From NCBI RefSeq assembly GCF_902167145.1, contig NC_050104.1, forward strand, positions 11,306,001 to 11,370,000: DNA of 64,000 nt. The letters are read 5' to 3'. Numbering within the stretch: the first letter of the stretch is position 1; every line of letters begins with the position of its first letter. This DNA is from Zea mays (taxonomy: Eukaryota > Streptophyta > Magnoliopsida > Poales > Poaceae). Under the pieces are notes generated by a model, which was given only the letters and a program-made list of their open reading frames with translations, ran no database searches and was not told where the DNA came from. A program made the translations under genes and the position numbers. Of the stretch, positions 11,444-23,727 are shown piece by piece.

Positions 11444-14400
11444 GATGTTTCCAAGTTGTTCATATACCTCGCACCTACGCAAAGTTTAGTCGTCAAGGAA
11501 GGGTCGGCCTAGCCTCGGCAAAGCCCGACCCTCCCTCGGGGGCTAAAAGGGGGGAGACCCCCTCTGCGTCGAATTTTTCCTCGAAAAAGGATCTCTTTTT
11601 AGCAGGATTACTTTCGTGCTTCTTGACTACTTCGGAAAGCGGATCCTGGAAACGACGGAGTACACGTAAGCAGCCAAGGCTGACCGAGCCGAGGGACTCC
11701 TACGCCTCCGGGATATGGATACCTCACTCATCACCTTCTGCGATAAGTAACTCGCGTTCGGATAAAGCGACTCTGTGGACCGAACAAGTCTTCACGTTCG
11801 GAAGCTCTCCTGCCGAAGCAGTCCTTCAAGCTTTCTCGACTAAGTCGAGGACAGGGCCTCATGAACGGGTGAAAGTACGCGTAAGCGGCAAGGCCGACCG
11901 AGCCGAGGGATTCCCACGCCTCTGGGATACGGATACCTCACTCGTCCCTTCCGCGAGAAGCAACTCTCGCTCACACAAACATCCCTGTTACCGACAGAGT
12001 CCAGATGCTCGAAACAAGAGGAAAAAAGACGCAGCTTCGCGAGCACGGCGAGGGTGTGTTTTCTGGCCTCGGCGGCCGCAGAAGGCACACGCTACAAGAC
12101 GATCTGATCCTGCAGGCTCGGGTCTTCACGCTGAAGGGAGCCGTAGCACCCTCGGCATCGACGACGTCTTCAGCAAAGTCCGACCGGGCCTCGGACGGCG
12201 ACGCGGTCCAGGAACTCCTCCGGGAATCCGGCCCGAGCAGGCGGCTCGGCCGGTTACCCCTGGGGCCTCGGCCAACCGGCCTCCAAGGGCGCCAGCCCGA
12301 CCCGAGGCCTCGGCTGATCGACTTTGGCGTCGTCTCCGCTGACGGACAACACGGCTAGGCTCCGGCCAACCAGGTTCCCATTCTCGAGCCAACTCCGCCT
12401 CTGTTCATACTGATATCGCTACCCCTGGCCTCGGCCCATCGAAGGGCGGCCGAGGGGTCTCTTTAACTAAGCTAGAGGAGCCCCAGACAACAAGGCCGAT
12501 CGGGCCGAGGGATTCCTACGCCTCCGGGATACGGATACCTCACTCGTCACCTTGACACAGGGCAACTCATGCTTGGTAAAGCGGTTCAGATAATCAACAG
12601 GCGAGACTTAGCGCTCGAAAATGAGGAAAAAACACGGCTCCGTGCCGAAATTACATACATGTTCAGGCCCCGACAGCCACAATGAACAAACACACCGGCA
12701 TTCAAGATGCCATTACAAACGGAACTCCGGTTCCCCTCCGCAGGTACGAACAACCCCACTCCGAGGGGGAAGGCCTGCGGAGTAACAGAGGAACGATGAG
12801 CGGCTCGCTGCCGCCCGTTCTAACCACGGCGCACTTCCCTCCCCAGCCCTGGTGATGAAAATCCTTGAGGCTGAGGGAGGGGCAGAGACCGCAGCCCGGC
12901 TCGCTTTCCCCCACCATCAAGCCGGAGGTCGCCATCCTGGGTGACCACCGGTGGAGGGGTGCAGCCGGGCTGCATGATGAAAATCCTTGAAGCCGAACGA
13001 TGGCTGAAAGGTACCCACTCCCATGGAGTTGCGTTCCTCCAACGAGGAGGCGGAAAGGCGGCGGATACCCCCCATCCAGGGGCCTGGAAGATGGAAAGAC
13101 ACGACGCATAAGGGAGGAAGATGACACGGTTGCCTTCTGAAAGGAGTCTCCCTTCTTTTAAAGGCAACTCTCCCTACGTGCGCTCCCAGACGCCACGGGC
13201 TGAGTCTTCTCCAACGCGCTCCAAGGCCCTCCCCTGCGACTCGGGGGCTGGGTCCCGCATGTCATGCAAACCAGCTCAGGGCAGAAGAAGCCAAACCGCC
13301 GCGCGTGGTGCGCACGACCGCCCAGCGGTTACGAGTGACCCCCCCACTTTTGCCCAGACCAACGGGCGGAAGGGGCGGGCAGCCATGCAGGCGGCATGCA
13401 ACCGCGCCAGGTGGACGCGCTTCTCCGACTTCTGACACGCCAGCTTGGAAGCCCAGGCCCACGCGTCAAGCAACCGACGCGCCAGTTGCTGCATGCAAGC
13501 GACCGCACCGCCACTTGTGCCACCGTCGCGCCTCTTCGGTTGCGGAGCCTATGCCGCGACTCGAGGCGACCCGGCGCGCGACCCAGCAGCGCCAGCCTGG
13601 CGCGTTGGTCAAAGCGACCGAAAGTGGGCCGGCAGTAATGGCGGTGGCAGGCGGGCGGGCGCAGCAGACACGTCGTCAGCCAGGCTCACGTCTCATCCTG
13701 GGACAGCAAGAGAGCCTCCTCCCACGGCGTGAAGACGGTGCACCCGTGACCCGTTCCTCGAACGGATCGCGCACGCGCAACGGCCGCCCCGCCAACCACT
13801 CGCCCCGTCGCACTAACTCCGCGGCGGGACACGCGGCGCCTCTGGCGGGAGAAGCGCGCGACGCTTCACCTTCGCCGTAATAACCGCGTCAGAAAAGGTA
13901 CGCCACGTCGTTCGATTTCGAATCCTTTTCCTTTTTCCTCTTTCTCTATCTCTTGCAACAGGGACCGGGAAAGGGGGATACCCCGAAAAGGATCCTTCTC
14001 CGCGAATGAACCGGGCTCCGAGCCCCCCCTACTGATCAGGGGTTCGAAGACTGGCCCTCCGAAGGGTTCAACAGTCGCCTCAGATCGCGTGGGCCCGACA
14101 CCCACTACTGGTCAGGGGTTCGAAGGCCAGCCCCCCGAAGGGTTCCATGGCCGCCTCAGGCTACTCGGGCTCCGCGCCCATTACTGATCAGGGGTTCGAA
14201 GGCTGGCCCCCGAAGGGTTCACAGTCGCCTCAGACACCGAGCGAGGGATGACCAGGGGTACGTTCGATACATAACCGAGGCTCGGGCTGCGCTCCCGAGG
14301 TACCCTAGGACATTTCCGAGACCAGCGGGAACGATCTTGTAACGGAATCCCATCGGAGGGAGGCATCGAGCCCTCGGACCCCGTCGCCAGGGGACCGGGT

Positions 14401-14966
14401 CCGGCAAATCACCCGCAGGTACTTTTGGGCGTGCCTCTGGGCCCCTAGCCGACCCCCAACGAACGGGGCACGGACGTCCACTCGGATTACCCGCTTGCAG
14501 CTCACCGGAGACACCATGTTCGGTGCCCATCGAGGGTAACATGGCGCACTCCCCCCTCCTCCTTGCGGAAAGGCGACGTAGGGGCGTATGTAAAAAAGTC
14601 GAGTCTGTCCCTGATCGTCCTCTCGCCCTGTGCAGAGGCTCGGGGCTGCTCTCGCAAAAACCGGCTCCGGCCAAACCGTTGACAGCATCAACATACCAGC
14701 CCGAGAGCTTGGGCCCCGACCGTGCACCCGGGCTACGGCCAGTTCGCATGAGGGAACGACCAGACCAGCCAAAGCATTACGCAAGGTATTAAGACCTCGA
14801 AGGAGTGTAACCACTCCTCCGAGGCCTCGGGGGCTACACCCGGCGGGTGCGCTCGCGCGCACCCACCGGAACAAAATGCAACCGAGAAAGGCTGGTCCCC
14901 TTGCAAAAAAGTGCGACGAAAGCCTCCAAGCGAGTGCTAACACTCCCTTCGAGGCTCGGGGGCTAC
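11444..14966 (+). other. 3' non-coding region of Gypsy element with dispersed repeats
   Basis: Between the ORF and the 3' LTR. Three imperfect ~75-bp copies around CCGAGGGATTCCTACGCCTC lie near 11676-11757, 11891-11966 and 12499-12570. Three ~72-bp copies around CAGGGGTTCGAAG lie at 14031-14230. TGATGAAAATCCTTGA occurs twice (near 12850 and 12972). Minus-strand frames up to 230 residues are open here but show no recognised domain. The tail GAGGCTCGGGGGCTAC just before 14967 is the likely polypurine tract. Confidence 0.7.
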
Positions 14967-16593
14967 TGTCGGGGACCATAATTAGGGGTACCCTCAAGAC
15001 GCCTAATTCTCAGCTGGTAACCCCCATCAGCATAAAGCTGCAAAGGCCTGATGGGTACGATTAAGTCAGGGATCAGTCCAGACGAGTGACTCGATCACGC
15101 TTCACCCGAGCCTAGCCTCGGCCAAGGGCAGCCGACCTCGAGAGACTTCCGTCTCGCCCGAGGCCCCCCTTTTTACGGTGGACACATCACCGGCTCGCCC
15201 AAGGCCTTGGCTTCGCTCAGAAGCAACCCTGGCTAAATCGCCACACCGACTGACCAAGTTGCAGGAGCATTTAACGCAAAGGTGGCCTGACACCTTTATC
15301 CTGACACGCGCCCCCGGCAGAGCCGAAGTGACCGCCGTCACTCCACCGCTCCACTGACCAGTCTGACAGAAGGACAGCGCCGCCTGCGCCACTCCGACTG
15401 CGGTGCCACTCGACAGAGTGAGTCTGACAGACAGACAGGCCTTGCCAAAGGCGCCACGGCGAACTCCGCTCCGCCCGACCCCAGGGCTCGGACTCGGGCT
15501 AAGACCCGGAAGACGGTGAACTTCGCTCCGCCCGACCCCAGGGCTCGGACTCGGGCTAAGACCCGGAAGACGGCGAACTCCGCTCCGCCCGACCCCAGGG
15601 CTCGGACTCGGGCTAAGACCCGGAAGACGGCGAACTCCGCTCCGCCCGACCCCAGGGCTCGGACTCGGGCTAAGACCCGGAAGACGGCGAACTCCGCTCC
15701 GCCCGACCCCAGGGCTCGGACTCGGGCTAAGACCCGGAAGACGGCGAAACTCCGCCTCGCCCGACCCCAGGGCTCGGACTCCGCCCTGGCCTCGGCCGAA
15801 CGACCTCCGCCTCGCCCGACCCCATGGCTCGGACTCGGCCTCGGCAACAGAAGACAGGCTCAACCTCGGCTTCGGAGGAGCCCCCACGTCACCCTGCCTA
15901 GGGCACAGACCCGCCACGTCAACAGGAAGCGCCATCATCGTCCTACCCCGAATCGACTCGGGTCACGGAGAACAAGACCGGCGTCCCATCCGGCCAGCTC
16001 CGCCGGATGGGCAATGATGGCGCTCCACAAGCTCTGTGACGACGGCGGCCCCCAGCTCTCTTACGGAAGCAGGGCGACGTCAGCAAGGACTCGACCGCTC
16101 CAACAGCTGTCCCTCCGCCAGGCTCCGTCGCACCTCCGACAGCCACGACATCACGCCAGCAAGGTGCCAAGACCTCTCCGACTGCCACATGGGCATGTAC
16201 CTAGGGCGCTAGCTCTCTCTCCGCTAGACACGTAGCACTCTGCTACACCCCCCATTGTACACCTGGATCCTCTCCTTACGACTATAAAAGGGAGGACCAG
16301 GGCCTTCTTAGAGAAGGTTGGCCGCGCGAGACCGAGGACGGGACAGGCGCTCTCTTGGGGCCACTCGCTTCCCTCACCCGCGTGGACGCTTGTAACCCCC
16401 CTACTGCAAGCGCACCCGACCTGGGCGCGGGACGAACACGAAGGCCGCGGGACTTCCACCTCTCTCACGCTCGGCTCCGGCCACCTCGCCTCTCCCCCCT
16501 TCGCGCTCGCCCACGCGCTCGACCCATCTGGGCTGGGGCACGCAGCACACTCACTCGTCGGCTTAGGGACCCCCCTGTCTCGAAACGCCGACA
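14967..16593 (+). repeat. 3' LTR of the Gypsy element
   Basis: Copy of 5283-6892 with a 17-bp insertion near 16461 and about five substitutions. It carries the same five-unit 57-bp array (15457-15741) and the TATA motif at 16283-16292. Followed by target duplication GTATA. Confidence 0.93.
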
Positions 16594-16600
16594 GTATATA

Positions 16601-17440
16601 TCATAAAATGGTCATTACGAGTTTAGCTGCATGGCTGTTGCAGCGATCCTAAATTTATGGAGGAAATAAAGCATTTAAAATAGAAACCGCCACACATATC
16701 TTTCCTAAATTTACGCGTATGCAAGGGAACATGTTTGACTCATGCATGCATTTTTCCATAATTTTTGGATCTGTATAACCGCATGCATGTGACTGCCATA
16801 TTTTTCGGATCTGCCATAAAATAGGATCGTAATAACAACCTACTAGAGCTATCAGCCTCTCACATTAGCTCGATATTTACGCTTATAATTGAAGGATTTT
16901 ATGCTCAAAACTTAAGGTTATTACGCTCCAACCCGGAGAAGCGTCCACCAGTGAACAACATGCCAGATTTTTTACGCAGTGTAACGAATTACATAAATAG
17001 CTACACCATGCAGTATAATTTGTATCAATATATATCATAAACAAGATCTAATGTGTTTAGCTGCATGGCTGTTGGAGGGATCCTATATTTATGAAGGAAA
17101 TAAAACATTAAATACGATTTTTTATTTTTATGCGTGCAATTCATTTCCTTTCATTGCACATTATTTTTATATCATAAATTCTTGTGCATGCAGCTGGTAA
17201 CAGATTTTTTACGCAGTATACCGAATTGCATAATTATCTACACAGGATAGCATATTTAGTAGCAGTATATATCATAAAATGGTCCTTACTAGTCTAGTTG
17301 CATGGCTGTTGCAGCGATCCTAAATTTATGGAGGAAATAAAACATTGAAAAATAGAAACCGCCACACATATCTTTCCTAAATTTATGCGCATGCAAGAGG
17401 ACGTGTTTGACTCATGCATGCATTCTTTTTTTGCGCGTAG
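16601..17440 (+). repeat. ~671-bp direct repeats inside the TIR element
   Basis: TCATAAAATGGT at 16601 recurs at 17272 (period 671) followed by the same ATGGCTGTTGCAG block. Sequence 16756-17275 is homologous to 4750-5282 on the other side of the LTR element. The LTR element therefore landed inside a tandem array: its target duplication GTATA reconstitutes CAGTATATATCATAAAATGG, which is present uninterrupted at 17264. Confidence 0.75.
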
Positions 17441-17567
17441 AGACGTGGGCGCGGGTGGTGTAACCGACAGCCTGGTCCAGTCGGTGCGCTGTGTTGAACC
17501 AGGTTGCAGGGATGATCGACCTGGGTTTTCTTTAACTATTGGAAGGCCAGGGCTCCCGTTCTACCTG

Positions 17568-17698
<131 letters not shown>

Positions 17699-17880
17699 CA
17701 TGCATGAATACATAGATGACATAATTACTTGTGATATTGGGACTTGTATGTAAAAAATAGTATTCAATTGAGATTTAAGATTATAAGAGTTCAGATTTGC
17801 TTCAACTATTCTGATTTGAGGTTTTGTACATCACAAATAGAATTATCATGGTGTTTGGTTTAAAAAATGACCTAGCCTAT

Positions 17881-18195
17881 GGGCCTGTTTAGTTCAGCTT
17901 TTTTCTGACCGGCTTTTCTAAAAATCTGGCTGTGAGAAGAATCTGGCTGTGGGGAGAATCTGAGTATTATTAGGATTACGTGTGAAGAAAGATAAAGATG
18001 TTCATAGGACTCAGGATCTAGAAATTGACGGATTCCTACTATTGCAACAACTCAACTGATTATATGTTTATGTTGATTTTAAATAGTTTTTATCTAAACG
18101 AATTTTATAGAAGCTGGCTGAAAAGCTAACGCGTTTGGCAGTCCACATCAGCTTTTGGTGGCCAGAAGATGTAAAAAGCTGAAACAAACAGGGGC
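17881..18195. mobile_element. MITE with 23-bp terminal inverted repeats
   Basis: GGGCCTGTTTAGTTCAGCTT at the left is mirrored by AAGCTGAAACAAACAGGGGC at the right (18176-18195). It is about 315 bp and non-coding. The ends resemble hAT- or PIF-derived MITEs; no convincing target duplication is visible (CCTAT against TTATC). Surrounding sequence (17850 GGTGTTTGGTTT and 18370 AATCCAAACAAACC) may be a second, outer MITE. Confidence 0.65.
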
Positions 18196-18643
18196 TTATC
18201 TTCTCACTGCTTATTTTGTTTTGTTTGGTTTGTGAAATGAAATAAATTGATTCATCACCACCTCATTTCTCATAGTTAGTTTATACTAATATAACGAATT
18301 TAATTATCCCACAAAATTTAAAAAATAGACTCATGATGCACCTCAATTTGGATAGAATAACTCCTCAATCCAAACAAACCTAAGTTTCTTATCTGGGAGA
18401 GAGGGAAGTAACACAGGAAAAGCAGTTAAGAGCGGCGAATTGCGTAGGTTTAATTCACGAAATGGAGCCCAGATACAATAAAAAGGCCGAAGGCGGCTTA
18501 TATGATCGGCAGCCTTGCGAAGTGCTGTTTACTGCACATTTTATGAAAATTTTCCTGATGGCATATCTTATAGATGCTACTTAAGTACATATACATATAA
18601 AAAATTAGCTGTCAAGTAAACACTCCGTGACAAATACAAGGGC
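18196..18643. other. 3' flank / 3' UTR side of FTRC gene
   Basis: AT-rich; includes the possible right end of an outer MITE near 18381. The part next to 18643 should contain the 3' UTR of the minus-strand gene; no polyadenylation site can be fixed by eye. Confidence 0.4.
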
Positions 18644-21600
18644 TTAGAACTTCGATGTCGCCTCTTTGATCTCCTCGAAGGAGATAACCTGCCACAAGTA
18701 TACAACAGAAATCATTCTCCAGGTGTTTGCACAGAACGTATGAAGGATGCAGATGTCAGAGGACAAGAAGAAAGCAACATGCCTGATCCTTCCCAGCAAA
18801 GTCATTATCGGGAGTAAGAAAAAGCATACAGTGGCATTCCTTCCTGCAGTAAGTAGATCACTCAAGTAAGAAACGATTCTTCCAGGCATACTGTTTGTTG
18901 CTTATGATTTTCCTTTCAAGAGAAGAAAAGTAGAAATTAAATCCCCCAAATTATCTAACAAATCTTTTGTCAAAAAATGGATACATTGGCAGGTTGGAGT
19001 TGCAGTTTTGCATGGAATATGCCTTCATATGCTGTGGGGTTGGAACAGAGATAGCTAGCTGGCCAATTATTCATATGATACCGCAAGTGAAAAAGAACAT
19101 CAGCCTGTTTTGCAACAGTACAGGCACATTAATATATTGTTTTCTCGAACAGAAGATTCATCATTTCCATTGATAAAACGAAAATACAACATTTAGATAC
19201 AGATAGAAGTAGAAGCAGCAACACAGACAAAAGCATACCAAATCTATGATTCAGGATTGTGAGGTCTGATTCAGACCTATGCTCTTGACATATGATGATC
19301 AGAGGACTAAGGTCCTGTCTGAATCCTTGGGAATCAGGATTCTCTATAGGAATTTTACAGTCCAGATTTTAGATAAGAAAAATCTATGATTTTTGAATCC
19401 CAAGATTTTAGTTAGGGCTTATGGGTGTTATAATGGGTATATTGTCCATAATGCCGTGAATATTATCTTGTAAGAGGAACCTTTATACTCTACAAAAAAA
19501 ATATATATGGTATTTGACTAAATACAATAGAATTACAACAGATAGGCGCCATTCAGGCAGGGTGTTCGCGTGAGACAAGCAAAGCAGCAACATCAGCAGC
19601 CTGGCAGCGCCGTTCATGCAGGAGCTAGGGGCAGACCAGCGGTGGCCCGGCGCGGGAGGCTGGCCAGTGGCAGGACCGTTAAGACAGGGTGTTCATGAAG
19701 TAGGAGAACAACAGAAACGCCGCGGAGGCCATGCTGTAGTGGTGACAATGGCTGGCTCTGCCTGGGCCCTGGGTAGCTAGGGCCTAGGGGTGGTGGCGCT
19801 GCATATGCTCGAGTCGCCACCTCTGGGGACGGATCAAGGTTGCATGCTGACAATGACTGGTGAACAGGATAAGGTGGGGCAAGACTGTATTTTCATGTCT
19901 GGGAAAGAAGTATCCCACGTTATCTACCTTTTAGCGGATTATGAGATTGCCAGAATCTTGTGCTCAGATTTTTTTTCAACCCGTTCGTTATCCTCTCTAT
20001 TTGGAAGCTCTATGGATTTTTATCCAAATTGCAGAATCCGGAGGGATTCAGACAGACCCTAAGCCGAACAAAAACTAAAAGGTAGGGGTGAAAACGGAAA
20101 CGGTAATTTTCGGATACCGAAAATTGTTTTCGAAATTTTATCGAAATTCAGGGCTAAATGGAAATGGAAACAGTTACTGAAAATACGGAAACGAAATCGT
20201 TAGAAAAAAACAGAAACGGTTTGGGTCTCTTCCGACCGTTTCCGAAAATTACCATTTTTATTCGGTATTTTACCGTCGTTAACGAATTCAGTATTTTTTC
20301 AGAAAAATATTAAATCTGAACTGATCTCTATAAATGCATAATAAATTCATCTTAACTTAGAAAAATATGAAACTAATTTTATTATTTTGGTAAAATCAAT
20401 ATCTATCTAATGGTATATAGTTTAGAGTTGTTTGAAACTTTTATATATCTTATTTAAGTTTTCTTATCAATTATTACTCTTGATATATAAATTCATAATT
20501 TGCACGAGAACCCGAGAAGGGCCAGGAGGACACCAATTATATTGACTATGCGAATTAGTAGGAGTACAATTAGAATGCAAATGACATGTCATTATACACA
20601 TCTTGATTCTATAGTCATATGCTACTAGACTTACGGTTGTTTTATTTAAATACATGATAATAATTTTATTATTGTATGACATTGTCTTTTATTTATTGTG
20701 ACCTCCTACCTTATATTAAAATGTCTTGTAAATTGTTCTTTATATTATGAGGGGTCAAATTATATGGCTAGTTCTATGCTCCATAGTTTGACGTGTTGTG
20801 TTGTTTTATGATTTTTTATGGTTATAAATGTATTTTCAATCAGATAGTTTCTTTTCATAAGGTATTGTGCTATGACTTTCTAACTATATATATGCACTTG
20901 TATTTATGAGATATTGCTTTAATACTTTGTGAGATATCGTTTAATCTTTCATGAATTTATGAATATTTATATATTATTACTAATTTTTATGTGGATGTAT
21001 GTCATGTGAATTTTTGAAGTCAATTGAGGGTACATGTTACGGTTTTTACCGATCGTATTTTACATTCCGACCGCAACCAGTGTATTTTTCGTACCAAACT
21101 TTCATTTACCGATCGTTTCCGACCGTTTTCACCCCTACTAAAAGGCATGTGGTCGCTCAATTAAGATGAACAAGCACAAAACTATATGACTTTGAACATA
21201 ATATTGCTGCCACATGACCCACATCATAGAAAAAATAGCTGGAAGTGTAGTTCATAAACATACCTCTCACGCATGGGGACGCATGGGCAATTCCAAAATC
21301 CTTGTGCTACCTCCGCAGCTTTGTCATCATAATGCCTGGTCAGATTTACAAAAAGTTTAGGAAAGAAAAATAGTTGCACCATGTATAAATAATGAATGAA
21401 CAGTTGCAAGGAAAACATAAGATAAATTACCTACAAGGGCATAGAGGAGCTCCAAGAGTATCCCTGTGATCAGCAAGTCCCTGCAAACAAGGTGTAGGTC
21501 ATACCCACAATGCTGAAGACACAATAAGTAATTTCATTTGTGGTTAATCAACACGAACGAATTACAGAATTCCTATATATACCTATCATCAAGAAAAGAT

Positions 21601-22917
21601 GATGGTTGCTCTGAGAAAACCAGGGTAGAGCACTTGCATTAAACATACTCATGTGCTTAGATATAAGCTTGCTGATTTATAATTGTAACGTATTTGTTCC
21701 CTCAATTCCTAGAATGGCACTGAAACTAAAATACTTAACCCTAAACTTCTAAATAGATCCACCTACGAGTCACGGACCCACTGCCCCACAAAATGTGTGT
21801 TTTGGGTTGGGACCAAGAGAGGAAAAGGAATTGTTCAGCATTACCACCGTCCTCAACCTGGTGGTGCCCTTAAAGGCTTAAATACAACTGTGCTTTGCAC
21901 GTTTTAGAGCAACCTTTTTGCTATAAAATAAACTATCTTTTTTCCAAATTATATTTCTCTCTTGTGACAAATATTTACTGGGAATTTGGATGAATAAGTG
22001 GAGTCATATATCAACCACCTGATGCACATAAGCTGGCTGTGCCAAACAGCAACTGAAGCTAGCATCTCAGTAGTGTCAAGACTCTCCTCTGCACAGTTAC
22101 CTCTCAGGTTATAAATACGGAGCTGTAGGCTCCTGGGAGGATTACCATTACCAAGAAGCATTGCTAGGAGAATTAATTTCCTCTGATCCATATTACTGTT
22201 TCTTCCTTTCAGCTTTATCCTTAAAATGAAATAGCTTCTGTTCTTCCCCAGTGCAAGAACATAGTGCTATTCATGGCTTAGCCTGGTTGTAACTGTGAAT
22301 GATGGCGGCGTTTGTCATCCCTCTTAACATTTTGCTAATTTCTAAGCCTTATATGACACCTATGTTGTCACCCAATCCGCTACTTTCTGTTCTAGATTGT
22401 TATTCCCGGCCTTCGCTTCCATTCCCCCTACTTATATACCCAAAAACATTGTGCTAGGATGCCAATATACCTAAAGCTCGGTGTCAATCAAGTGGATATC
22501 TTTGATGTTGGCTCGCAGTATCACTTATAAGGACGGAGTTCAGCACTATCGGACGGTACTGACCTTGATGACGACGGCAGTGACTGTCTTGTCGGCGCAG
22601 AAGAAAGTGTTGGAGCGGCGGGCGTACTGCTCGGAGAACTTGCGCATGACCTCCACTGACTTATCATTGGAGGCATCCGCTCCCGCGGCTGTCCACAGCA
22701 GATATCATTGTCATATCAGTCAGTTCATCCCGATTTCAGTGAGGAGAGGGCAAAAAATGGAGTTCATCAATTGGAGTCCTCCACAAATCTGGGGGATTGA
22801 CGCGAACGTACCCTGGGCTCGGACGGCGCATCTGCGTGGGCGTCCTCTGGTCGCTGTCGACAACGGGCGGACGGGGAGCCCCCCGCACCCAACGGTTGTG
22901 GTGACGGTGGATGTCAT
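18644..22917 (-). CDS. FTRC: Ferredoxin-thioredoxin reductase catalytic subunit, chloroplast (6 exons, 152 aa)
   Basis: Exons (minus): 22917-22812, 22688-22564, 21480-21431, 21335-21264, 18843-18783, 18688-18644. Their lengths sum to 459 nt with matching phases, giving 152 residues and a TAA stop. Residues 1 to about 35 (MTSTVTTTVGCGG, Arg/Ser/Thr-rich) form a plastid transit peptide. The mature part carries every family cysteine: FFC (Cys66), CPC (91, 93), CPC (110, 112) and CHC (121, 123). These hold the 4Fe-4S cluster and the redox disulfide that passes electrons from ferredoxin to thioredoxins, switching on Calvin-cycle enzymes in light. The C-terminus reads VISFEEIKEATSKF. Introns are GT-AG except the last, GC-AG (GCATGT at 18782-18777). 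Intron 4 (18844-21263) is swollen by two transposons. No disabling change is seen; the gene looks functional. The ATG at 22917 is the first in frame and opens the transit peptide. Confidence 0.95.
19311..20059. mobile_element. Tourist/PIF-Harbinger-like non-autonomous element in FTRC intron 4
   Basis: Left end GGTCCTGTCTGAATCC, right end (inverse) GGGTCTGTCTGAATCC, with a TAA target duplication on each side (19308-19310; 20060-20062). 749 bp. The GC-rich centre (19550-19850) has no recognised coding and may be captured sequence. The 3-bp TAA target fits PIF/Harbinger. Confidence 0.75.
20083..21137. mobile_element. hAT-like non-autonomous element in FTRC intron 4
   Basis: Ends TAGGGGTGAAAACGG and CCGTTTTCACCCCTA are inverted repeats, flanked by a perfect 8-bp target duplication CTAAAAGG (20075-20082 and 21138-21145), the hAT signature. 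1055 bp. Subterminal regions repeat GGAAACGGT/ACCGATCG motifs in both orientations, as expected of hAT transposase binding sites. No transposase ORF. Confidence 0.9.
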
Positions 22918-23492
22918 CGCCGGCCGGTGCCCGCCCGCCGATCTTGAAGAAGGCGGTGGTGGTCCCAGTGATTTGGGCGGAAGGGAACGGAGCGAGGGGG
23001 AGCTGGAGAGTTAACGGTCCAGAGCAGAGCAGAGATGAGGAGGGAGAGAGCAGAAGCTGGTGAGGAGTGAGCCTTGGAGACCTCGGTGGGAGCAGCGTCA
23101 GATGGTGTGGAGAGGTGGATGGAGGGGCGGCGGCTGTGCGGCTGTGCCTGTCCCCTGTTCCTTGTCCCCTGTTTGTGGATAGAGAGAAAATATCCGGTGC
23201 TTTAGGGCCAGGGCGTTTGGTTCTCTGAGCGTGTCGCCGGGACAGGCCGTCATTAGCGCATAATTATGAATATTAAGTAATTTTAAAATAAATTAAGATT
23301 TGTATTATATATTTTAGTAAATTAAATTTTATTATGCCCTAACATAATAAACAATTAATATTTTAGTATTTCTTTTAATACATTCATATTATATACACTT
23401 AAGCCCATAGATAACGTTTAGACTATGTGAGCAACCAATCACACGTTTAATACTTCTGAGCCCACATAATTCAGTTCAGCTCAGACAGCATT
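22918..23492 (-). promoter_or_regulatory. 5' UTR and promoter side of FTRC
   Basis: Upstream of the FTRC start on the minus strand. CT-rich leader on the coding strand (22990-23120), then an AT-rich stretch (23270-23440). No clear TATA box is recognised, so the boundaries are nominal. Confidence 0.35.
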
Positions 23493-23727
23493 TCTATATA
23501 ACAAACGCGGACGGAAAGCTCGCTCCTCAGTAAGCCACGTCATCCTTTAGTTGTGCAGCCGTTCGATCGCGCTTCGACGGTCCCGTGCAGCTCTCCAATC
23601 CGCTATGCAACGAGAAGTTTCCAGATGGTCCATCATCTCCAGCTAAACGCCCACCGTCTGGCCCCAACCTGCGCGTAGGCCCATGAAGCTCCTCCCTCCC
23701 ATGGAATTTCTCTCGTCGTCTCACTCA

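Larger units (their letters stand above)
5283..16593 (+). mobile_element. Gypsy-type LTR retrotransposon, young, internally deleted (11.3 kb)
   Basis: LTRs at 5283-6892 (1610 bp) and 14967-16593 (1627 bp) begin TGTCGGGG and end CCGACA. The 5-bp target duplication GTATA is present on both sides (5278-5282 and 16594-16598). By eye the LTRs differ at about five bases plus one 17-bp indel (3' LTR near 16461), roughly 0.3%. At the 1.3e-8 per site per year rate used for grass LTRs that is about 0.1 million years. A primer site, one long ORF and a 3.5-kb repeat-rich non-coding 3' region lie between the LTRs. RNase H-integrase order is Gypsy-type. Confidence 0.93.
4064..17557. mobile_element. Candidate terminal-inverted-repeat DNA element beside (TA)n, split by a Gypsy element
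   Basis: The left end GGAGCCCTGGGCTTCCAATA (4064 onward, to about 4103) is matched in inverse at 17517-17557, with roughly 40 bp of imperfect terminal inverted repeat. Both ends sit next to TA dinucleotide arrays (4033-4051; 17571-17696). Without the nested LTR element it is about 2.18 kb and has no transposase. Inside are a GC-rich left part (4190-4520) and repeats rich in TTTTACGC. Insertion in TA microsatellites is known for Micron-type elements of rice; membership in that group is inference, as the right end has 13 extra bases outside the repeat. Confidence 0.45.

Noticed and set aside
14305..14997. 230-residue minus-strand ORF as an accessory retrotransposon gene
   Set aside because: Overlaps repeated GC-rich non-coding sequence and runs into the LTR; kept only as a low-interest check.
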